5,394 nucleotides of DNA from an uncultured Paraglaciecola sp. (GTDB lineage Bacteria; Pseudomonadota; Gammaproteobacteria; Enterobacterales; Alteromonadaceae), in NCBI GenBank assembly GCA_905479025.1, contig CAJQKX010000122.1:1-5394 (forward strand), given 5' to 3'. Positions 1 through 4,861 of the stretch are shown here, in pieces. The first letter of the stretch is position 1; every line of letters begins with the position of its first letter. Below the pieces are notes generated by a model. It searched no databases, was not told where the DNA came from, and was given only the letters and a program-made list of their open reading frames with translations. Both the position numbers and the translations under genes were made by a program.

Positions 1-2
1 AT

Positions 3-620
3 GTCTCCCAGCTCGGTCCGATTGTTGCCGAACGCTTTGATCAAGACCAAATCGAACAGAACCCATTCTTCTTCCCAGACCCCGATAAGATTTCCGAGCT
101 GGAAACCTATATGCAGGCGCTGGGCAAAGAGGGCAACTCGATTGGCGCACAGGTAACTGTTGTTGCGAAAAATATGCCCGTAGGACTGGGCGAGCCCATT
201 TTTGATCGCCTGGATGCAGAGATTGCCCATGGCCTAATGGGTATTAATGCGGTTAAAGGTGTGGAGATTGGTGCAGGATTTGATTCAGTAGCCCAGAAGG
301 GCACCGAGCACCGCGATGAGCTTACACCGGAAGGCTTTACCTCAAATAACTCAGGCGGCGTGCTGGGCGGTATTTCATCCGGTCAGGATATAGTCGCCAA
401 TCTGGCGCTTAAGCCAACGTCGAGTTTGCGTATTCCCGGGCAGTCGATTAATACTGCCGGTGAATCTGCGGAGGTTATTACTACTGGGCGTCATGACCCC
501 TGTGTGGGTATTCGTGCGGTGCCGATTGCTGAGGCTATGTTGGCGATTACGTTGATGGATCACTATCTGCGGAATCGTGGGCAGAATGCTGATGTGGATA
601 GTGGGTTAGAGCCTATTTAG
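3..620 (+). CDS. aroC: Chorismate synthase, C-terminal part (5' end outside window)
   Basis: Chorismate synthase makes chorismate from 5-enolpyruvylshikimate-3-phosphate, the last common step of aromatic amino acid synthesis. It is a cytosolic, usually tetrameric enzyme that needs reduced FMN. The frame is open from the left edge, and 205 residues are visible of the roughly 360 usual for the family, so about 57% is present and the start lies upstream. Clear family blocks are [13 protein letters not shown] near visible residues 18-30, [12 protein letters not shown], the glycine-rich [16 protein letters not shown], and the C-terminal signature [18 protein letters not shown] (positions 486-539). 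The ending [14 protein letters not shown] also matches enterobacterial AroC as I remember it. It ends at TAG 618-620 with no sign of damage. Base composition is balanced, unlike the AT-rich genes to the right, so it is taken as native chromosome beside an inserted cassette. Confidence 0.97.
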   Translation, partial: VSQLGPIVAERFDQDQIEQNPFFFPDPDKISELETYMQALGKEGNSIGAQVTVVAKNMPVGLGEPIFDRLDAEIAHGLMGINAVKGVEIGAGFDSVAQKGTEHRDELTPEGFTSNNSGGVLGGISSGQDIVANLALKPTSSLRIPGQSINTAGESAEVITTGRHDPCVGIRAVPIAEAMLAITLMDHYLRNRGQNADVDSGLEPI

Positions 621-654
621 GTTGTGGATGAAAGCTCAATACTGTCCTCGCGGT

Positions 655-674
655 TTACGGTAGCGGCTACGTAA
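655..674 (+). other. Hairpin just after aroC, possible weak terminator
   Basis: TTAC (655-658) pairs with GTAA (671-674), and GTAG (660-663) pairs with CTAC (667-670). This gives an eight-pair stem with one bulged G (659) and a CGG loop. It begins 35 bases after the aroC stop codon. It could end or stabilise the aroC transcript, but no run of T follows, so it is not a standard intrinsic terminator. I see no better terminator in this gap. Confidence 0.3.
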
Positions 675-828
675 TTGGTAGTCATTCCAGCAGTAAAGTC
701 AGATTCCCGTCCGTTGGTTGGGCAAGGGCTCAATTATCTTTGCTGAGTTTTGAGGCTCTTGATGTTGAAGGAACTGAAGATGTGGATTGCTAGTAGTGAG
801 CCACTGTCGATTTTGTTTAACGCTTGTC

Positions 829-834
829 TATAAT
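829..834 (+). promoter_or_regulatory. Perfect -10 box TATAAT, no good -35
   Basis: TATAAT lies at 829-834 on the methyltransferase strand. The hexamers 15-19 bases upstream do not resemble TTGACA, so a promoter here would need an activator or be weak. Transcription would begin near 841, exactly where the inverted repeat TATGTCA/TGACATA starts, leaving a leader of about 220 bases. In AT-rich DNA such a box can arise by chance. Confidence 0.3.
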
Positions 835-840
835 TAGGTG

Positions 841-881
841 TATGTCAAATTTAGATTTTGCTTATTTAATTTACTGACATA
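841..881. repeat. Spaced inverted repeat TATGTCA ... TGACATA
   Basis: A perfect 7-base inverted repeat, TATGTCA at 841-847 and TGACATA at 875-881, is separated by 27 very AT-rich bases. It lies at the predicted start of a transcript from the TATAAT box at 829. The arms could be half-sites for a dimeric regulator or for autoregulation by the methyltransferase. The loop is too long for a stable terminator hairpin. Chance is a fair alternative. Confidence 0.35.
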
Positions 882-958
882 TGGTGAAATTATTTTATAA
901 GTGCATTCAGATTCGTCGGGTATTAGTTTTCAAGTAAATAAATGTCTTAATTGTTAGC

Positions 959-967
959 TGCTATACT
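959..967 (+). promoter_or_regulatory. Extended -10 promoter candidate for the methyltransferase gene
   Basis: TGC-TATACT at 959-967 fits an extended -10 element (TGnTATAAT) with five of six matches in the hexamer. Such promoters work without a strong -35, and none is seen here. Initiation near 974 would give a leader of about 90 bases before the ATG at 1065. I consider this the better of the two promoter candidates in the gap because it is nearer the gene and has the TG extension. Confidence 0.35.
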
Positions 968-1055
968 TTATTTTCGGTTAGCGTTAGTTTATTAAATACC
1001 GTAGAAAATTCACAGCTCGATTACACCCTAAATTTCTATACGTACAAAAGTTTTC

Positions 1056-1061
1056 TAAGGA
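1056..1061 (+). promoter_or_regulatory. Ribosome binding site of the methyltransferase
   Basis: TAAGGA lies three bases before the ATG at 1065. The spacing is short but usable. The next in-frame ATG (1092, residue 10) has no purine-rich stretch ahead of it, so the site favours the start at 1065. Confidence 0.55.
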
Positions 1062-1064
1062 TAT

Positions 1065-2207
1065 ATGCGTAGTCGAAATCAACAACCTTTAATGAAATCA
1101 CTTCCTTCTGCAATTGACCTATTTGCAGGGGTGGGAGGCTTAAGCTTAGGTGCCTCTAGGGCAGGTTTTGATGTTCGTTTAGCTGTCGAACTTGATGAAT
1201 ATGCGTACGATTTTCATAAAAAAAACTTCCCAAACTCTAATCATCTACGAAGAGATGTTAGCGAAATGTCTGGTTGTGAGCTTCTTGAAAATGCTGGGTT
1301 GATCAAGGGTGAGCTAGACGCTCTTTTTGGCGGCCCTCCCTGTCAAGGTTTTAGCTACATGGGTAATAGAAATATTAATGACCCTCGCAATCACCTCTTT
1401 TGGCATTTTTTTCGTTTGGTTAAGGAAACCCAACCCAAGGTTTTTTTGGCTGAAAATGTCCCAGGTATACTTAACAAAAAATATAGTAATTTCATTGCTA
1501 ATGCATTATCGCAGACGTCTAAACAATATGATTTGATAGGCCCGCTCGTTCTAAAGGCTTGTGATTATGGTGCGCCCACAACTCGCACGCGAGTCTTCTT
1601 TTTAGGTGTCAGAAAAGGGCTGAAATCTAGTCATTTTGAATGGCCGGGCCCTATTGACGAAAGCTTGCATGTCAATGTAGGCCATGCATTGCGAGGGTTG
1701 CCGAAAAAAATAGATCCTAATTGGCAATCTGAAAAGCAATCATGGAAAAAGGTTAACTACAGTATTGATACACCCTTTTTTGATAAAGTGGTAAATCAAG
1801 TTCCTTTAGGGTTAGGTTGTAAGGCTGGTCTTGCTAATATAACCGTTAACAGGGTTTCTGGGTTTTTAGGTACCCGTCATACTAAATTGGTTGAGGATAG
1901 ATATGATAATCTTAGACCGGGTGAGAGGGATAGTGTCTCTAAAGCAATCAGATTAGACATGAAGAAATATTGCCCTACTTTAAGAGCTGGTACCGGTCCA
2001 GATAAAGGATCTCATCAGGCAGTCAGACCCGTACACCCAGATCAACCCCGTGTTATAACTCCTCGAGAAGCTTCTCGATTGCAGGGTTTTCCTGATTGGT
2101 TTCAGTTTCATCCAACAAAATGGCATAGCTTTCGGCAGATTGGTAATAGTGTTAGCCCAATCGTCGCTGAATATGTATTTGAACAGCTTTATTCAGTAGT
2201 GGATTAG
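1065..2207 (+). CDS. DNA (cytosine-5-)-methyltransferase
   Basis: The enzyme transfers a methyl group from S-adenosylmethionine to carbon 5 of cytosine within a specific DNA site. The usual motifs appear in order: motif I DLFAGVGGLSLG (residues 18-29), the acidic residue of motif II in VELDE (E42), catalytic motif IV GGPPCQGFS with Cys93, motif VI AENVPG (129-134), motif VIII GAPTTRTRV (169-177), motif IX RVITPREASRLQGFP (329-343) and motif X QIGNSVSP (358-365). Residues about 184-300 form the target-recognition region and do not let me predict the site. Length (380 residues) is normal, and all catalytic residues are present, so it should be active. Motif VIII has Thr173 where many family members have Gln. 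The start at 1065 is chosen for its TAAGGA site; Met10 is the alternative. The stop codon overlaps that of the convergent gene. It is probably the modification arm of the cassette rather than an orphan Dcm, since it sits with a GHKL ATPase. Confidence 0.95.
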   Translation: MRSRNQQPLMKSLPSAIDLFAGVGGLSLGASRAGFDVRLAVELDEYAYDFHKKNFPNSNHLRRDVSEMSGCELLENAGLIKGELDALFGGPPCQGFSYMGNRNINDPRNHLFWHFFRLVKETQPKVFLAENVPGILNKKYSNFIANALSQTSKQYDLIGPLVLKACDYGAPTTRTRVFFLGVRKGLKSSHFEWPGPIDESLHVNVGHALRGLPKKIDPNWQSEKQSWKKVNYSIDTPFFDKVVNQVPLGLGCKAGLANITVNRVSGFLGTRHTKLVEDRYDNLRPGERDSVSKAIRLDMKKYCPTLRAGTGPDKGSHQAVRPVHPDQPRVITPREASRLQGFPDWFQFHPTKWHSFRQIGNSVSPIVAEYVFEQLYSVVD

Positions 2208-3181
2208 AAGGCTAGCCTCTGAAAGTTTGGGATATACCGATAATATTTCACATAATTATTGAGAGCACGTTGGTTTTTAATCTCGTTTCTATTGATCTTA
2301 AACTTGAGCTTACTGGGGTCTATTGAGTCGTCTTCTTTTAGAGGAAGGAATTGATTAATGGCCAGCTTCTCACGTGGAGTTAAGTCAGGGACGGCAATTT
2401 CATGAATATCTTGCCAGTTTGCAGAGAAGTGTGGCCAATCGTGTAATTTTGAAGCTTTTATTTTTTCCTCGAATTCATTTTCTTTGTCTTGTTCAAGTAC
2501 GATTCCAGTGATTGTTAGCATCTGATGCCGATCATCTATATATCTAAATAAGGTCAACAATTTTAATGTGAGGCCCTCATTGAGATCCAGCGCACTTTGG
2601 GAAACAGTTTCGATAATCCCAGCCAGAGTAAGTGCAAGTTTATCCATTAGAATGACATCATTCTCAATGATGTTGTTGGAAGTATATGGTCCGTCGGCCT
2701 TCTTATGGAAGCTTTGTAATTTATCGGTAGCTTCTTTTCCATCAAGGCTATCAGGATTGGCATTTAGGCTTATTTTAATAACATCAAATACATTCAGCTT
2801 ACTAAGCAAGGTATGGCATTCTTGAAATTGAGTGCTCCAGTTTGTTTTAGTATAGTCAAGCCAAATAATGCTAGGACTGGAGGGGTTCAGTTGATTTATA
2901 TACTCATTAGTAGAGCTTTTTTTACACGAAATGCAGCTGTAAGGTTTATTGAACTCTTGCCGAGTTAATACGGCAGAATCCTTTTCTAAGGATGTTAATT
3001 TATTCATATTCATACGTTGGTGGAGTAAACGTAAGTCCTCTAGCATGGGGCCGCCAAGACTAATATAGTTATAATTCTGAATTGTCTCTGGTAATTTTAG
3101 TCTTCCAAGCAGCTCGAAAAAAATATCGCGGTCAATTGCCTTGTTTGTGCGCAGGTGATAGGGAATGCTTGTTCCACTCAT
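2204..3181 (-). CDS. Rossmann/methyltransferase-like protein of unknown function, ATPase partner
   Basis: A complete 325-residue protein whose exact role I do not recognise. The N-terminal half looks like a class I methyltransferase-type Rossmann fold. YISLGGPMLED (39-49) sits where the SAM-binding glycine loop would be, LEKD (65-68) could be the acidic end of strand 2, IIWLDY (105-110) a later strand ending in Asp109, and DVIKISLNANP (132-142) a further strand. RQEFNKPY (74-81) and the C-terminal blocks VPDLTPREK and NYVKYYRYIPNF look like family-conserved stretches. I recall similar proteins annotated as putative O-methyltransferases beside ATP-binding proteins, but this is memory, not a search. 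One CxxC (C83, C86) is present without a second pair. The ATG overlaps the ATPase stop as ATGA, with GAGG seven bases upstream (3189-3192), so translation is coupled. It could be a nucleotide- or RNA-modifying enzyme, a degenerate methyltransferase used as a sensor, or the effector of the system. No nuclease motif is clear. Confidence 0.85.
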   Translation of the reverse strand: MSGTSIPYHLRTNKAIDRDIFFELLGRLKLPETIQNYNYISLGGPMLEDLRLLHQRMNMNKLTSLEKDSAVLTRQEFNKPYSCISCKKSSTNEYINQLNPSSPSIIWLDYTKTNWSTQFQECHTLLSKLNVFDVIKISLNANPDSLDGKEATDKLQSFHKKADGPYTSNNIIENDVILMDKLALTLAGIIETVSQSALDLNEGLTLKLLTLFRYIDDRHQMLTITGIVLEQDKENEFEEKIKASKLHDWPHFSANWQDIHEIAVPDLTPREKLAINQFLPLKEDDSIDPSKLKFKINRNEIKNQRALNNYVKYYRYIPNFQRLAF

Positions 3182-4599
3182 CGAACTGCCTCGCGGTGAA
3201 CGTAATCAAAGCAGGCTTCACCTGTTTGCCCTGGTGTTGATTCTTCGGGAAGTGATAGATGTTCAATAACAGTCTCGATTTCGGCAATAGGTTTTTTAAA
3301 TGTTATTTTCTTTCCACTTGACAGTCGATCTGGTGGTGTAGGTAATTCAGGTTTAAAATATCGTTCATTAGACCTGTTTCTAAAATTTGCCCAATTTTCT
3401 TGGTGTTCCCTGAATTTTTCTATCACGTCTAAGGGGAGTGCTTCCTCGCTTTTGAGTAGTCGCGAATTACTTTGTTTTAATAAAGTGCTTCCTTTCCATT
3501 GATTTGTATAATTTATAAATAATTTAGTCCCATCAATAATATGTTTCTGTGCTTTTTGGAAAAGGGGGGATGAGGCGTCGATACCTCGTTTGGTTGTTGT
3601 GATGGGAAGCTTTTCAGGTTGTTTTGAGGTGAAGTAGAGCGTCCCACTAATGCCAATAAATTGAGTATGGTAGCGAGCAAAGTGAACGCCCCACCCAGTG
3701 AGTTCGGTTTTATCCCTATAAACAACTACTCGATCATTACAAACTATGGTCCACCCTGCATCCTGAGTGCTATTTTGTGGTCTTTTCTTTTCGGCCTCTT
3801 CTACGCTTTCATCAATTAGTGGTGCATGAAAGCCAACAATAAGCTTTATCTCGACATCATCAATTTCGGCTTCATATATATAGGGTTGTATGGATTTTTT
3901 ATTTTCATCAGAATGAGTTTCATATCGTAAATTGATTGGATTAGGTTTTATAACTTGGCCATTTATTTCAACTCGAAATTGTTTGTTAATAATGTAGCTA
4001 TAAGAAAATACGACCTTGTTGATAAGATCGGTTACGAAACTTTTATTTCTAAAATATCTAGAGGTTTCGCTTGTTAGCTTGGATACAGTAATTTTTGTGC
4101 CGTTTCTAGAACCTAGCGCCATTCCACTTTGCATTGGAATTTTCCAGTTTTGATCGCTGCTAAGCCAGTCCTGATCAATCGTTATCTTAAATTGATCGTT
4201 ATCAGCATGCTGAGTTTCTATTATGCAGTGGCCGCCCATTTTAAAAATTGAGCGTTTCATGCCAATCCCGTAAACACCTACAGTTGCGAGGTTTTCTTTT
4301 GGTGCATTAATTGGCTTTCCCATACGAAATGCATAGTCAGCATTAGAGGCAGGAATGCCTCCGCAATTATCTTCGATACAGAAGTGTTTTCCATCAAATT
4401 GTATTTTTGCCCAGAAGCCTTTGTAGTTAATTACGTCATCATTACCTGTGTGCGAACGAGCAACACCATCCAAGCAGTTGTCAAGTAAATCGAGAATGGC
4501 ATCTGCGAGATCGATATCACGAGTTAGCATTTCGACAAAGAAGCGTTTTGTAGGTGCAAAGTCAGCGATTGCTGATAGTTTGTGTTGTTGGTCAGCCAT
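3178..4599 (-). CDS. GHKL (Hsp90/MutL/MORC-like) ATPase
   Basis: The N-terminal half carries the Bergerat ATP-binding motifs in order. The N-box AILDLLDNCLDG is at 34-45, with Asn41 for magnesium. EDNCGGI is at 76-82, with Asp77 for the adenine base. GVYGIGMKRS is at 108-117, with the usual glycines and Lys115. NGTKITVSKL is at 166-175. Residues about 180-350 look like the ribosomal-S5-type transducer domain of MutL/MORC proteins, including CNDRVVVYRD, TGWG and LPITTTKRGID (331-341), where Lys337 may reach the ATP gamma-phosphate. Residues 345-473 match nothing I know. Such ATPases usually dimerise on ATP binding and act as DNA clamps or switches; cytoplasmic, no membrane segment seen. No histidine-kinase domain precedes the ATPase fold, so a sensor kinase is unlikely. 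An in-frame stop (4621-4623) lies just upstream with no other ATG between, which fixes the start. It is the first gene of the operon with the 325-residue partner. Confidence 0.9.
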   Translation of the reverse strand: MADQQHKLSAIADFAPTKRFFVEMLTRDIDLADAILDLLDNCLDGVARSHTGNDDVINYKGFWAKIQFDGKHFCIEDNCGGIPASNADYAFRMGKPINAPKENLATVGVYGIGMKRSIFKMGGHCIIETQHADNDQFKITIDQDWLSSDQNWKIPMQSGMALGSRNGTKITVSKLTSETSRYFRNKSFVTDLINKVVFSYSYIINKQFRVEINGQVIKPNPINLRYETHSDENKKSIQPYIYEAEIDDVEIKLIVGFHAPLIDESVEEAEKKRPQNSTQDAGWTIVCNDRVVVYRDKTELTGWGVHFARYHTQFIGISGTLYFTSKQPEKLPITTTKRGIDASSPLFQKAQKHIIDGTKLFINYTNQWKGSTLLKQSNSRLLKSEEALPLDVIEKFREHQENWANFRNRSNERYFKPELPTPPDRLSSGKKITFKKPIAEIETVIEHLSLPEESTPGQTGEACFDYVHREAVR

Positions 4600-4610
4600 T
4601 GATTCAGATA

Positions 4611-4616
4611 TCCTTT
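4611..4616 (-). promoter_or_regulatory. Ribosome binding site of the ATPase gene
   Basis: AAAGGA on the minus strand lies 11 bases before the ATG at 4599. The spacing is longer than usual, which may mean modest translation. The same AAGGATAT octamer occurs at the methyltransferase start on the plus strand. Confidence 0.5.
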
Positions 4617-4626
4617 TCTGTTAAAT

Positions 4627-4643
4627 ACTCCATCCTATGGAGT
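4627..4643. repeat. Palindrome ACTCCAT-CCT-ATGGAGT in the ATPase leader
   Basis: A perfect 7-base inverted repeat with a 3-base spacer. It begins just where transcription from the candidate promoter at 4651-4679 would start, and ends 27 bases before the ATPase ATG. It could be an operator for a dimeric repressor or a 5' leader hairpin. No regulator gene of the cassette is evident in the window. It is GC-richer than its surroundings, which makes chance less likely. Confidence 0.45.
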
Positions 4644-4650
4644 CAGAGGC

Positions 4651-4679
4651 ATCATAATTTGAATTATGAAGTTCGTAAA
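4651..4679 (-). promoter_or_regulatory. Candidate promoter of the ATPase operon
   Basis: On the minus strand, TTTACG (4674-4679, four of six matches to TTGACA) and TATGAT (4651-4656, five of six matches to TATAAT) are 17 bases apart, the ideal spacing. Transcription would start near 4644, leaving a leader of about 45 bases that contains the palindrome 4627-4643. A second palindrome overlaps the -10 box and spacer, the classical position for a repressor site. Confidence 0.45.
4652..4669. repeat. Palindrome TCATAATT-TG-AATTATGA over the -10 box
   Basis: An exact 8-base inverted repeat with a 2-base spacer, overlapping the candidate -10 hexamer of the ATPase promoter. Its form suits a binding site for a small dimeric helix-turn-helix regulator. 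It is AT-rich, so chance cannot be excluded, but two palindromes within 45 bases of a promoter are suggestive. Confidence 0.45.
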
Positions 4680-4771
4680 GTTTTTCGTTTAAATGGGTAA
4701 CCTACTGCGACTGAAGCGATGGTTAACAACCTTCGAGATTTTTCGTAAGGGTTAAATTTTGGTTTGTTCAT
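4664..4771 (-). CDS. Doubtful 35-residue mini-ORF upstream of the ATPase gene
   Basis: An ATG-to-TAA frame encodes a basic peptide beginning MNKPKFNPYEKSRRLL and ending KRKTLRTS. It is on the ATPase strand, 64 bases upstream of that gene, and overlaps by ATGA with an 18-residue ORF before it. Its own ribosome site is weak (AAGAG far upstream). It overlaps the candidate ATPase promoter, so it would need transcription from further up, for example read-through from the LysR gene. I recognise no family. It may be a chance frame or a leader peptide. Confidence 0.15.
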   Translation of the reverse strand: MNKPKFNPYEKSRRLLTIASVAVGYPFKRKTLRTS

Positions 4772-4824
4772 AATTTTAGCTCTTGCTTACTTGGGCCTAA
4801 TTTTAAATACATCCTTCCTTTCAT
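4768..4824 (-). CDS. Doubtful 18-residue mini-ORF, overlapping the next by ATGA
   Basis: ATG at 4824 is preceded by AGGA at a spacing of four bases (4829-4832), and the frame runs 18 codons (MKGRMYLKLGPSKQELKL) to TGA at 4768-4770, which overlaps the start of the 35-residue frame. The good ribosome site and the stop-start overlap are the only points in favour. It is probably not a functional gene, but it is noted because no better explanation for this stretch is seen. Confidence 0.12.
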   Translation of the reverse strand: MKGRMYLKLGPSKQELKL

Positions 4825-4861
4825 GGCTTCCTAAGGCTTGGTGTCGTGGCGTCATTAAATG

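Larger units (their letters stand above)
621..1064. other. 444-base gap between aroC and the methyltransferase gene
   Basis: I find no coding region here on either strand. The first part (621 to about 780) is of mixed composition and reads like the native aroC 3' flank. From about 810 on it becomes strongly AT-rich, like the cassette genes. The shift suggests that the left cassette junction lies roughly in 750-830, but no integrase, tRNA gene, transposon end or convincing direct repeat marks it. The gap holds a hairpin after aroC, a TATAAT box followed by a spaced inverted repeat, an extended -10 promoter candidate and the methyltransferase ribosome binding site. GTTAG-type hexamers and pentamers recur at 953-958, 977-982 and 983-987, with no assigned role. 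Confidence 0.6.

Noticed and set aside
107..563. Two minus-strand frames (65 and 62 codons) within aroC
   Set aside because: They lie wholly opposite a clearly conserved aroC frame and their products look like no known protein.
1327..1536. Alternative 69-codon frame inside the methyltransferase gene
   Set aside because: It overlaps catalytic motifs IV-VI of the real frame and has no family resemblance.
1065..2207. Orphan Dcm methyltransferase with a Vsr mismatch endonuclease nearby
   Set aside because: No Vsr-like protein is encoded in the window, and the neighbours are a GHKL ATPase and its partner.
2568..2825. Plus-strand 85-codon frame opposite the 325-residue gene
   Set aside because: The opposite frame is long, coupled to its neighbour and has recognisable blocks; this one has none.
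2204..3181. PD-(D/E)xK or HNH nuclease in the 325-residue protein
   Set aside because: LEKD and LDYTK loosely resemble pieces of a nuclease core, but the order and spacing of the acidic and lysine residues do not form a convincing motif, and the glycine loop fits a Rossmann fold better.
3513..3725. 70-codon minus-strand frame inside the ATPase gene
   Set aside because: It is a shifted reading of the S5-like domain region, with no independent start signal.
4627..4644. R-M controller-protein (C-box) operator
   Set aside because: The minus strand begins with GACT, but the second half-site and spacing do not fit the GACT...AGTC pattern, and no small controller gene with a helix-turn-helix is visible.
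992..4810. TTAAATAC repeated at 992-999, 4621-4628 and 4803-4810 as possible cassette ends
   Set aside because: Eight AT-rich bases are expected to recur by chance here, and the copies do not sit symmetrically at the cassette borders.
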